Source: Endomicrobiia bacterium (lineage in GTDB: Bacteria > Elusimicrobiota > Endomicrobiia > DTEH01). From it: DNA of 44,787 nucleotides. Location of the stretch: the NCBI GenBank assembly GCA_025059805.1, contig JANXDG010000005.1:1-44787 (forward strand), in the 5' to 3' direction. Shown here piece after piece: positions 26,892 to 35,163 of the stretch (its first letter is position 1; every line of letters begins with the position of its first letter). Position numbers and translations under genes: made by a program. Below the pieces are notes generated by a model. The model did not search any database and had not been told where the DNA came from. It saw only the letters and a list, made by a program, of their open reading frames with translations.

Positions 26892-28795
26892 AAACAAAAA
26901 ATAAATATTTTGGTTATACCAATAAATACATAAGAGTTAATTTAACGACAGGTAATATTAAAGTTTTACCTACACCGGTTGAATGGCAAGAAAACTATTT
27001 AGGTGGCAGCGGATTTGGAACTAAAATACTTTACGATGAAGTATCTGCAGAAATTGACCCGCTCTCTGAAAAAAATAAACTAATTATTGCAACAGGGCCA
27101 CTTTCAGGTACCTTGTGGCCATCTTCAGGCAGGATAGCAGTTATATCAAAATCTCCACTTACAAACATTTACGGTGATGCAAACAGTGGCGGATTTTTTG
27201 CTCCGGAACTTAAATTTGCAGGATACGATTTTGTAGTTGTTGAAGGAAAATCAAACCATCCAGTTTATTTATACATAGAGCAGAATAGTATAAAACTCTT
27301 AAATGCAGAACATATTTGGGGGAAAACTACATTTGAAACAGAAGAAATTATACGCAAAACTCATAACGATGATGAAATTAAGGTGTTGTGTATAGGTCCA
27401 GCAGGTGAAAACTTAGTAAGATATGCATGTATAATGGTGAGCTACGGCAGGACAGCATCAAGGTCAGGTATGGGTGCTGTAATGGGATCAAAAATGTTGA
27501 AAGCTATTGCAGTACGTGGATACGGCAAAGTAGAAGTTGCACATCCACAAAAGTTTTTTGACACAGCAGTCAAAGCACAAAAGTTAATTTTAGATAATGA
27601 ATTTACTGAAGGAGAATCAAAATATGGTACACCTGCGCTGGTGGAACTTATGAACGAAGTTGGCAGGTTCCCCACACGGAATTATCAACAAGGACATTGT
27701 GATTATGTTGACCAAATCGGATCACAAAGATTGCAGAAAGAGTTTGTAGTGTCACATCTTGCATGTTATTGTTGTCCAATCGGTTGCGACAAATATTATT
27801 TCGTCAAAAAAGGTGAATTTGCTGGAGTTGATACTGTTTCTTTAGAATATGAAACAATATCTGCGTTAGGTTCAAGATGTGATAACAGAAATTTAGAATC
27901 CATAATAAAGATGGACAGAATTTGTAATGAACTTGGTCTGGACACAATTTCCACAGGTGGCGTAATTGCTTTTCTAATGGAACTAAACGAAAAAAAACTA
28001 ATTTCTGCAAGACAGTTTGATAATCTTGATTTATCTTGGGGTAACTACGATACAATGATAAAGTTGATAGAAAAAATTGCATATAGACAAGGGTGTGGGG
28101 ATATGCTTGCTGAAGGTGTTTATCGTTTGTCTAAAATGTTAGGTCCAGAAACTGAATATTACGCTATGCATGTGAAAGGTCAAGAAATACCAGCACAGGA
28201 TGGTAGAGCACAACAGTCAATGGGATTGGCTCATGTAACATCATCTCGTGGTGCTGACCATCTCAAAGGTTTCCCTACAATTGACGAAACGGGTTATCCA
28301 GGTGAAGCTATTAAACGCTACGGTAAAGATAAACTACCTGAAATCGTTGATGGTACACAACCAAAATATAAACCTATGGTAGTAAAAGATGGTGAAGATT
28401 TCTGTGCAGTGCTTGACAGTGCAGTAGTGTGCAAATTTGGTACAATGTTTCCACCAGCACTATATTGGGAAGAGATTACTGAAGGAATTAAGTATGCCAC
28501 AGGAATGGAGATAGATGTTCATAAACTTAAAAAGATTGGTGAAAGAATCTATAATTTACAACGTGTATATAACATAATGTGCGGTATATCAAAAAAAGAT
28601 GATAAACTTCCTGAACGTTTTATTAAAGAAAAATCGCCGTCAAAACGCGCTAAAGGACATATAGTGTATCTTGACAAAATGTTACCTGAATATTACAGAA
28701 TAAGAAACTGGGATGAGAAAACTGGTTATCCTAAAAGAGAAAAACTTGTTGAACTAGGTCTTACCGACGCTGTTAAAAAAATTTACTCAAAATAA
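26888..28795 (+). CDS. Tungsten-type aldehyde:ferredoxin oxidoreductase
   Basis: This 635-residue enzyme oxidises aldehydes to acids (or runs in reverse) with a W/Mo-bispterin and one [4Fe-4S] cluster. The N-terminal domain has LGGSGFGTKILYDEV and TGPLSGT; SRSGMGAVMGSKMLKAIAV (191-209) is the pterin-contact segment. Cluster ligands are Cys293, Cys296, Cys300 (in CYCCPIGC) and Cys515 (SAVVCKFG), spaced as in Pyrococcus AOR (288, 291, 295, 494). The adjacent four-cluster ferredoxin points to an oxygen-sensitive anaerobic system. The aldehyde substrate is unknown. Confidence 0.9.
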   Translation: MKTKNKYFGYTNKYIRVNLTTGNIKVLPTPVEWQENYLGGSGFGTKILYDEVSAEIDPLSEKNKLIIATGPLSGTLWPSSGRIAVISKSPLTNIYGDANSGGFFAPELKFAGYDFVVVEGKSNHPVYLYIEQNSIKLLNAEHIWGKTTFETEEIIRKTHNDDEIKVLCIGPAGENLVRYACIMVSYGRTASRSGMGAVMGSKMLKAIAVRGYGKVEVAHPQKFFDTAVKAQKLILDNEFTEGESKYGTPALVELMNEVGRFPTRNYQQGHCDYVDQIGSQRLQKEFVVSHLACYCCPIGCDKYYFVKKGEFAGVDTVSLEYETISALGSRCDNRNLESIIKMDRICNELGLDTISTGGVIAFLMELNEKKLISARQFDNLDLSWGNYDTMIKLIEKIAYRQGCGDMLAEGVYRLSKMLGPETEYYAMHVKGQEIPAQDGRAQQSMGLAHVTSSRGADHLKGFPTIDETGYPGEAIKRYGKDKLPEIVDGTQPKYKPMVVKDGEDFCAVLDSAVVCKFGTMFPPALYWEEITEGIKYATGMEIDVHKLKKIGERIYNLQRVYNIMCGISKKDDKLPERFIKEKSPSKRAKGHIVYLDKMLPEYYRIRNWDEKTGYPKREKLVELGLTDAVKKIYSK

Positions 28796-28815
28796 CTTAC
28801 CTACTTAGCGATAAC

Positions 28816-29283
28816 ATGGTAAATTACAAACATTACGAAAGAGATAAACATTTTATGTTGATTGCGTTAAAGGAAGCAAAGAAAGCGTATGCGAAAAATG
28901 AAGTACCTGTTGGTGCTATTGTTGTGTGTAAAGATAAAGTAATTTCAAAAGCACATAATTTAAATATAAAACTGAATGACCCTACTGCACACGCTGAAAT
29001 TTTAGCATTAAGAAAGGCATCTAATATATTAAAGAACTATAGGTTAACAGATTGTGAATTATATACAACATTAGAACCTTGCCCAATGTGTGCAGGTGCA
29101 ATGGTATATGCGAGAATTAAACGTTTAGTTTATGCTACCGATGATCCAAAATCAGGTGCTTGCAAAAGTGTTGTAAATATTGTAAATAATAAAAGGTTAA
29201 ATCATAGAATTGAAGTTGTGAGTGGCGTGTGCAAAAAAGAAGCTGAACATCTATTAAAAAAGTTTTTTAAAAACTTGCGCTAG
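28816..29283 (+). CDS. tadA: tRNA-specific adenosine deaminase TadA
   Basis: TadA converts A34 to inosine in the wobble position of tRNA-Arg(ACG). The zinc and proton-shuttle motif TAHAEILAL and the second zinc motif EPCPMCAGAMVYARI are intact. NEVPVGAIVV is the usual N-terminal strand. The 155-residue length is normal. It follows the aldehyde oxidoreductase by 20 bases but has no functional link to it. Confidence 0.92.
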   Translation: MVNYKHYERDKHFMLIALKEAKKAYAKNEVPVGAIVVCKDKVISKAHNLNIKLNDPTAHAEILALRKASNILKNYRLTDCELYTTLEPCPMCAGAMVYARIKRLVYATDDPKSGACKSVVNIVNNKRLNHRIEVVSGVCKKEAEHLLKKFFKNLR

Positions 29284-29363
29284 TACAAAAGTTTAACTTT
29301 CATAAATTTTTTTACATCACTTGCTATATACGAAATATTAACTACTAAATCCCTGTAACATAC

Positions 29364-29734
29364 GGGGGTGATACGGGCTCGACAGGAAGGTAAGAACAAC
29401 TACTGTGCAGGCAGTGGTTGGCCGAAGGGCCACTATAAAAATCGGCCGTAGCATAAGTGCAAACGCTTATGCATATGCTGCATAATTAAGCAGCTATATC
29501 TCGCAGTGACGCCTGTAATTGCGAGATGAACAAAACAGGCTTTTCCTGGAAGTTTCGCACTTTAACTTCTGGGAGAAAAAAAAACAAGTGCTTTGGTACT
29601 GGTGGCCGAGTAGGGCCAAACCAGTACTGAGAGTTAAACCTACTTCCGTGCGCCTCACAACGTTAGATGAGGCTAAGCCTGTAGAACAGTAGTTGTTCAC
29701 TTTCTGGACGCGGGTTCGATTCCCGCCACCTCCA
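29364..29734 (+). ncRNA. ssrA: Transfer-messenger RNA (tmRNA)
   Basis: The 5' end GGGGGTGATACGGGCTCGACAGG and the 3' end CGGGTTCGATTCCCGCCACCTCC are the tRNA-like domain; GGGGGTG pairs with CACCTCC, with A29734 as discriminator. CCA is not encoded and must be added. The tag reading frame runs from GCA 29459 to TAA 29483-29485 and encodes ANAYAYAA, a short tag. GC-rich helices before (GGCC...GGCC near 29419-29432) and after the tag fit the pseudoknots. It is one-piece and of normal size, and rescues stalled ribosomes with SmpB. No convincing promoter was found in the 80 bases upstream. Confidence 0.95.
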
Positions 29735-29776
29735 TGTTTTCAAAACAAGTTTTATTAGTAAGTCAGAACCAAACTT

Positions 29777-31171
29777 ATGGATTTTTTAGTTAGAATACTC
29801 ATCGTTGCTAACGGGATTGTCATTTTCTTTTTTCTTCAATTTGTTGTATATGGAGTCATTAGTTATTTCTACTATCTCAATCAGAAGAAGAAGTTAAAAC
29901 TTACAGTTGAAAATTTGGTACAATATGCAAAAAATCAAAGTAAAGAACTACCTTTTGTTACAGTTGTAATTCCTGCAAAAGATGAAGTGGATATAATTTC
30001 CGCTACAATTGACAGGTTCGTTTCTCTTTGTTATCCAAAACAAAAATTGTGTATATTGTTTATCCTTGACGAAAAAGAATTGCTTGTAAAACCATATAAT
30101 GAAACTACACATTCTATAGTTGAACAAAAAGCAAAATACTATAATAAAAAGTTTGGGGTTGAAATCATAAAATATACTTCTGTACCAGTTGGTTTTGATG
30201 GAAACTACAATGGAATTATATTATCAACACCGGTCAATTCTACTAAACCTCGTGCGTTAAACTGGGCAGTTAAATTTCTACCTAAAGATACTGAGATAAT
30301 AGGTTTCTATGATGCAGATTCACAGCCTGATCCTGATACATTATTGTACGTAGCATATAAGTATTTAACAAAAAAGCATGACGAAAAACTTCTATTACAA
30401 GGTCCAGTGGTACAGGTAAGAAATTATTTTCACCTGCGACCGTTTAACAAAATTTTTGCGTTAGCACAAGCTATCACTCACGAATGGTACCTGCCAACAT
30501 TGATGGCACATTTACCTTTCATCGGAGGAACAAATTTTTTTGTTGAACCTGATTTGTTACATAGAGTTAAAGGATTTAACAATAAAGTATTATCAGAAGA
30601 TTTAGATCTTGGTTGTAGACTATTTGTGGAAACAAACATTTGGCCACAATTTATGCCTTATATTACTACTGAACAAACACCACCAAACTATAAATCTTAT
30701 TTTTACCAACGTGTCCGTTGGGCTTCAGGTTATGTGCAAGTGTTAAAAACAATGCTTACATCAGAAAAATTTTTAAAAAAAAGATTTTTGTTATCCTGTA
30801 TGCTTGTTTTTTATGGTATTTTGCCATGGTTTGCAGCACAGATAGTAGCAGTTACAGGTTTGGGTATTTTTTTCATATCATTATTTGGACTATCACACTT
30901 GTTCGTATTTATTCCACAGACAATAAAATTACTGTTGCTTAGTATTACATTAAGTTATGTAGTATTTCTATTTTATTATTTTAACCATGCAGTTAAAAAA
31001 GTTTACGTGAAAATAGACAATAACAACGGTGTATTGAAAGAGTATCTAAATTTTCTGTTAGTACCGATAGCTGCAACACTTGGTGCTGTACCTTACACTT
31101 ATGGGTTTTTAACTTCGTTTTTTACAAGTCAAAAAGTTGAGTGGAGAAAAACTATACGTACAAAAGAATAA
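29777..31171 (+). CDS. Membrane-bound family 2 glycosyltransferase
   Basis: This 464-residue inner-membrane enzyme resembles cellulose/hyaluronan-synthase-type glycosyltransferases. A membrane segment (about 5-28) precedes the GT2 domain with PAKDEVDIISATIDRF, the DxD region FYDADSQPDPD, the acceptor motif LSEDLDLG and YFYQRVRWASGY, the Q-x-x-R-W that marks processive enzymes. Three or four membrane segments follow (about 335-395, 430-450). The sugar and acceptor are unknown. It lies alone between the tmRNA and tRNA genes. Confidence 0.8.
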   Translation: MDFLVRILIVANGIVIFFFLQFVVYGVISYFYYLNQKKKLKLTVENLVQYAKNQSKELPFVTVVIPAKDEVDIISATIDRFVSLCYPKQKLCILFILDEKELLVKPYNETTHSIVEQKAKYYNKKFGVEIIKYTSVPVGFDGNYNGIILSTPVNSTKPRALNWAVKFLPKDTEIIGFYDADSQPDPDTLLYVAYKYLTKKHDEKLLLQGPVVQVRNYFHLRPFNKIFALAQAITHEWYLPTLMAHLPFIGGTNFFVEPDLLHRVKGFNNKVLSEDLDLGCRLFVETNIWPQFMPYITTEQTPPNYKSYFYQRVRWASGYVQVLKTMLTSEKFLKKRFLLSCMLVFYGILPWFAAQIVAVTGLGIFFISLFGLSHLFVFIPQTIKLLLLSITLSYVVFLFYYFNHAVKKVYVKIDNNNGVLKEYLNFLLVPIAATLGAVPYTYGFLTSFFTSQKVEWRKTIRTKE

Positions 31172-31208
31172 GTTGAAATATTGAATTATCCAGTGAAGTT
31201 TTGTAAGT

Positions 31209-31319
31209 TAAGTTTAACCAAACGGGCGCGTAGCTCAGCTGGCAGAGCGGCGGACTCATAATCCGTTGGTCGGGGGTTCGAATCCCTCCGCGCCCAGAAT
31301 TGCATATCAGTTAAACTTA
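31209..31319 (+). repeat. 10-bp inverted repeat enclosing the tRNA gene
   Basis: TAAGTTTAAC (31209-31218) and GTTAAACTTA (31310-31319) are perfect reverse complements, 5 bases before and 13 bases after the tRNA. In the precursor they could pair and bring both tRNA flanks together. Confidence 0.6.
31224..31296 (+). tRNA. tRNA with CAT anticodon (elongator Met, or Ile2)
   Basis: The acceptor arm GGGCGCG (31224-31230) pairs with CGCGCCC (31289-31295); GCTC begins the D arm, the anticodon loop CTCATAA carries CAT at 31257-31259, and GGTTCGAATC is the T loop. The gene is 73 bases and CCA is not encoded. The loop CTCATAA occurs in both elongator tRNA-Met and the lysidine-modified tRNA-Ile2; initiator tRNA is unlikely because the anticodon stem lacks the three G-C pairs. 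Confidence 0.93.
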
Positions 31320-31342
31320 CCAAAGGAAGTTTTTTTTAAATC

Positions 31343-31371
31343 TTATCAGCATATTGTTTTTTCTTTATAAT
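31343..31371 (+). promoter_or_regulatory. Probable promoter of the bamA-lpx operon
   Basis: TTATCA (31343-31348, 4 of 6 to consensus) and a perfect TATAAT (31366-31371) are separated by 17 bases, about 20 bases before the bamA ATG. The resulting leader would be very short and no ribosome-binding site is evident in it. Confidence 0.55.
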
Positions 31372-31390
31372 TTTAGTAAATTCATAAATT

Positions 31391-33655
31391 ATGAGAAAAA
31401 CTAATTTAATATTTCTTATTTTTTATACATTTGTTTTTTCATCCGTCTTATGGGGTCAAAAAATTGTTGAAGTTCAATTCCAAGGCTTAATTAACGTAAA
31501 GCTATCCGAAATAAAGTCTAAAGTAAAGACGAAAAAAGGAATGGTATTTGTTGCTGAGAATGTTAAAGATGACGTTCAGGAATTGTTGTCCACAGGATAT
31601 TTTGATAATGTTGAAGTTGAATTTGATACAACTACTCGTAGGTTAATTTTTAAACTCTATGAACGACCTTTAGTGACAAAAATTGATATTCGTGGAAACA
31701 AAAAAATTTCTAGTAGAAAGATAAAAGAAGAAATATCACTAAAAGAAAAAGAATTTTATACTGAGGCAAAACTAATAGAAAGTAAAAACAAAATATTAGA
31801 CCTTTATGATGAGAAGGGTTATATATATACTACAGTTGATAGCGAAATTATTACAGATGCTCGTACGAACCATGCAACAGTAATATTATTAGTTAATGAA
31901 GGAAGAAAAGTTATTGCTGAAAAAATTGAAATTTACGGGAACAAAAATTTTTCAAAACGTAAGATTATGTCTTTAATGGAAACAAAACGAAAAAAAGTTT
32001 ATAGAGAAAGTAAGATAATATCCGACATACAAAAAATTAGAGATTTTTATAAAGAACAAGGTTTTTATGATATAGAAGTGTCTTCTCCAATAGTTGAATT
32101 TATAACACCAGAAACTGTCAAATTGGTGATAAACATTGTAGAAGGCGTGAGATATAAGATAAGTGAGATTATAGTTTATGGTAATACTGTATATCCAACT
32201 AAGGCTGTTATGAAACAGGTTACCTTAAAGAAAGGTAAGATATTTAAACAATCTGAACTTCAGTCAACAATACAGGCAATTGCAGAATTGTACGCAGAAA
32301 AAGGTTATTTAAAAGTTAATGTTGAACCTGAGATTGAAAAATCTTCGAAAACTTTTACTATGGCAATAAAACTCAAAATTGAAGAAGGTGAACAGGTTTA
32401 TGTTGACAAAATATGGATTGAAGGTCTTGAAGCTACTAAAGAAGATGTTATCCGCAGAGAAATTTTATTAAAAGAAGGCGATTTGTTCAATAGTAAGAAA
32501 TTAAGACGAAGTTTGGAAAAAATTTATAACTTAGGATTTATTGATGATGTAAACATAAATTTAGAACCCGGTGGTAGAGCTGATAGTGTAGATCTTGTGT
32601 TCACAGTCAAAGAAGGAAGGCCTGGGATGTTATCCGCTGGTGCTGGATATTCAAGTGTAGATAAGTTAGTCGGTAACTTGCAAGTTTCACATCTTAACCT
32701 TTTTGGTAGAGCACAGAGGTTAAACTTACTTTGGGAATTTGGTGCAAGGAGACAAAATTATGAAATTTCTTGGACTGAACCATGGTTTCTAAAAAAACCA
32801 ATGTCTTTTGGTATATCATTGTATGACCTTTTGCGAACGAGAGATTATGCAAATGAGTATAACGCTTATAAGGAACGTAGACAAGGTTTGGAATTTAGGT
32901 TAGGACCACGTATTTCGGATGTATTCAGCCTGTTATTTTCTTACTCTTATGAAACTGTTACAATTTCAGAAAGTAAATTTCCACAAGATGTGCCTGATGG
33001 TACAAAGTTAACCTCCAGTTTCGGATCACAATTAATTTATGACACAAGAGATAATGTTTTTGACGCTTCGCGCGGTATGCGACAGTCGTTATCTGTACAA
33101 GTTGCTGGATGGACGTTGTTAGGTGGCGATGTAAAATATTATAAACCAATTTTGCGTTCATCATTTTTTATCCCGACTTTTTGGAAGTTTGTGTTATCAT
33201 TCAACACTGTTTTTGGTTATATTGAAGGTATAGAAGGATTTGATTTAAATCAGACAAAGTACGAAAAATATTATGTAGGGGGAGCAGATACTGTCCGTGG
33301 TTATGGTTATAGACTGTTAGCACCAGAGGATGGTGGAAGAATTATGTTTGTCTTTAATACAGAATATAAGTTCCCCATAGTTCAAGAAAACAAAAGGACG
33401 ATATTACAAGGAGCAATATTCTACGATATAGGTGGAGCGTGGGAAAACTTTGGCGATGTTGATTTTACAATTGCTTCTACACCTTTATGGGAAGAACAAG
33501 GTAAATGGGATAATAAACTGAAGCATTCAATCGGTTTTGGAATACGGTTTACTACACCTGTGTTCCCTATAAGACTTGATTGGTCATGGCCGTTAAATCC
33601 TCAGAAGGGTAGAGATACATATCAGTTTTGGTTTACTCTTGGACAAATTTTTTAA
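31391..33655 (+). CDS. bamA: Outer-membrane protein assembly factor BamA
   Basis: BamA inserts beta-barrel proteins into the outer membrane. A signal peptide spans residues 1-22 (ending VLWGQ). Five POTRA domains follow (about 24-345), visible as repeated 'V..I.I.GN......I....L' units such as VTKIDIRGNKKISSRKIKEEI and ISEIIVYGNTVYPTKAVMKQV. The Omp85 barrel occupies about 365-754, with the lid-lock motif VRGYGY and GGA..F-type strands. The 754-residue length is normal. It heads an operon with an OmpH-like chaperone and lipid A genes, a classic arrangement. Confidence 0.95.
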   Translation: MRKTNLIFLIFYTFVFSSVLWGQKIVEVQFQGLINVKLSEIKSKVKTKKGMVFVAENVKDDVQELLSTGYFDNVEVEFDTTTRRLIFKLYERPLVTKIDIRGNKKISSRKIKEEISLKEKEFYTEAKLIESKNKILDLYDEKGYIYTTVDSEIITDARTNHATVILLVNEGRKVIAEKIEIYGNKNFSKRKIMSLMETKRKKVYRESKIISDIQKIRDFYKEQGFYDIEVSSPIVEFITPETVKLVINIVEGVRYKISEIIVYGNTVYPTKAVMKQVTLKKGKIFKQSELQSTIQAIAELYAEKGYLKVNVEPEIEKSSKTFTMAIKLKIEEGEQVYVDKIWIEGLEATKEDVIRREILLKEGDLFNSKKLRRSLEKIYNLGFIDDVNINLEPGGRADSVDLVFTVKEGRPGMLSAGAGYSSVDKLVGNLQVSHLNLFGRAQRLNLLWEFGARRQNYEISWTEPWFLKKPMSFGISLYDLLRTRDYANEYNAYKERRQGLEFRLGPRISDVFSLLFSYSYETVTISESKFPQDVPDGTKLTSSFGSQLIYDTRDNVFDASRGMRQSLSVQVAGWTLLGGDVKYYKPILRSSFFIPTFWKFVLSFNTVFGYIEGIEGFDLNQTKYEKYYVGGADTVRGYGYRLLAPEDGGRIMFVFNTEYKFPIVQENKRTILQGAIFYDIGGAWENFGDVDFTIASTPLWEEQGKWDNKLKHSIGFGIRFTTPVFPIRLDWSWPLNPQKGRDTYQFWFTLGQIF

Positions 33656-33678
33656 ATCAATAAGGATAAAAATTATAT

Positions 33679-34323
33679 ATGAAAGTTAAAATACTATTTC
33701 TTTTTTATTTAATCATTTTTGCATCCTTGACTTTCAGCTTAGAAATACAGACATATGATGTCAAGATTATTCGTATAGGTGTTGTTGATATGGACAAGGT
33801 ATTGAAAGAACATCCTGCTGTAGAGAAAGCTCAACAGGATATTGCTCTCTATAGACAGAACAAGACTGCTGAACTTGCAAATATTGAGTCTGAAATTGAA
33901 AAATTACTTAAAGAGAAACTTACTATAATAACTGAAATAGAACAATTAAAAACTCAGTTGGAGAATATAACTAAGTCAACAGAAACAGTGACAAATGTTG
34001 AGATTTCATCTGATACGACAGAAGTAGAAAAACAAATTCAACAGTTAAATTCTTCAATTGAAACAAAACAACGTAATGTTGAACAACTCAATCGCACAAT
34101 TGAAGAAAAAAAACAATATTTAAATCAAAAAAGGCAAGAGTTAGAAGATGAAATTTTAAAAATGAAACAGAAAGCCGAAGTATTACTTTATGCAGAGCTT
34201 TATGAAATTATTCAAAAAATTGCACAACAAGAAGGGTTAAATATAATAATAAATAAATCAGGAATATTGTATGGAGAGCCAGAAGTGGATATTACGGAGA
34301 AGGTAATTAAGAAGTTAAAATGA
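33679..34323 (+). CDS. OmpH/Skp-family periplasmic chaperone
   Basis: This 214-residue protein has a signal peptide (residues 1-20) and IRIGVVDMDKVLKEHPAVEKAQ, the OmpH 'v.vvd...il...p' opening. A long coiled coil (about 45-160, with EIEKLLKEK and QQLNSSIETK heptads) and a C-terminal IIQKIAQQEGLNIIINKSGILYG complete the family. Skp holds unfolded outer-membrane proteins for BamA, encoded 23 bases upstream. It is somewhat longer than E. coli Skp because of an enlarged coiled coil. Confidence 0.88.
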   Translation: MKVKILFLFYLIIFASLTFSLEIQTYDVKIIRIGVVDMDKVLKEHPAVEKAQQDIALYRQNKTAELANIESEIEKLLKEKLTIITEIEQLKTQLENITKSTETVTNVEISSDTTEVEKQIQQLNSSIETKQRNVEQLNRTIEEKKQYLNQKRQELEDEILKMKQKAEVLLYAELYEIIQKIAQQEGLNIIINKSGILYGEPEVDITEKVIKKLK

Positions 34324-35147
34324 ACTATAAAGGTCTAACACAAACTGTAGAGTTTAGCGGTATTGGTATCCATACTGGAGAATTTTCAAAGGTTATGCTA
34401 AAACCTACCAATAACAATAATGTGAATTTTATTACCGAGGGTAAATTTATTTCACCGAATATATCTAATGTCGTAAGTACTAACAGGTCAACTACGATAG
34501 GTATTGGAGATGCAAAAATTTTCACAGTAGAACATTTAATGTCTGCGCTATATTGTTTATATATTACAGGGATCGATATCATAGTAGAAGGTAAAGAAAT
34601 ACCAGCAGCAGATGGAAGTGCGAGAGTTTTCGTAGAAAAGATAGTTATGTCAAAAATTATTGATATACCAAATGAGATTAAGGTAGTAAAGATTAACGAC
34701 TTAATTAAATATCAAATTAATGATGCTTGTTATGAAGTTTTGCCTGCAGATAGTTTCATTATTTCCTGCGAATTAATAACAGATAAATCTAACTTTGTAA
34801 ATAATCAAAAATTGAAGATAAAAATAACACCGGAAACTTACACTAGTCAAATTGCTTATGCGAAAACTTTTTGTTACTTAGAAGAAGTGGAACATTTGTT
34901 ATCATCCGGTTTTGGCAGAGGTGGGAATTTTGAAAATGTAATTTTAATAGATAGAAATAAAGTAATTAATCCTGAAGTTTTAACATATAATGATGATGAA
35001 TGTGTGCGTCATAAAATTTTAGATTTTCTTGGTGATTTATCACTCACAAATTTGTATTACTTAGCTGAATTTAGGATAGTTAACCCATCGCATTATGCGA
35101 ATATTGAGTTTTGTAAGCAATTATTACAAATTTTGCATAGTAATTAG
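34320..35147 (+). CDS. lpxC: UDP-3-O-acyl-N-acetylglucosamine deacetylase LpxC
   Basis: LpxC performs the committed step of lipid A synthesis. Zinc ligands His72 (in VEHLMSAL), His231 and Asp235 (in RHKILDFLGD), the base Glu71 and His258 (PSHYANIE) are all present with spacing identical to E. coli LpxC (79, 238, 242, 78, 265). EIPAADGSA is the substrate loop. At 275 residues it is slightly short. It overlaps the OmpH-like gene by 4 bases and is not fused to FabZ, unlike Bacteroidota LpxC. Confidence 0.94.
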   Translation: MNYKGLTQTVEFSGIGIHTGEFSKVMLKPTNNNNVNFITEGKFISPNISNVVSTNRSTTIGIGDAKIFTVEHLMSALYCLYITGIDIIVEGKEIPAADGSARVFVEKIVMSKIIDIPNEIKVVKINDLIKYQINDACYEVLPADSFIISCELITDKSNFVNNQKLKIKITPETYTSQIAYAKTFCYLEEVEHLLSSGFGRGGNFENVILIDRNKVINPEVLTYNDDECVRHKILDFLGDLSLTNLYYLAEFRIVNPSHYANIEFCKQLLQILHSN

Positions 35148-35163
35148 GAGGTGGAAATAGAAT

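Noticed and set aside
29311-29339. Possible tmRNA promoter TTTACA-17-AATATT
   Set aside because: The -10 is poor and the distance to the RNA 5' end is ordinary only if processing is assumed; several equally weak alternatives exist.
29494-29700. Reverse-strand frame in the tmRNA region
   Set aside because: It falls within the tmRNA, whose tRNA-like ends and tag frame are unambiguous.
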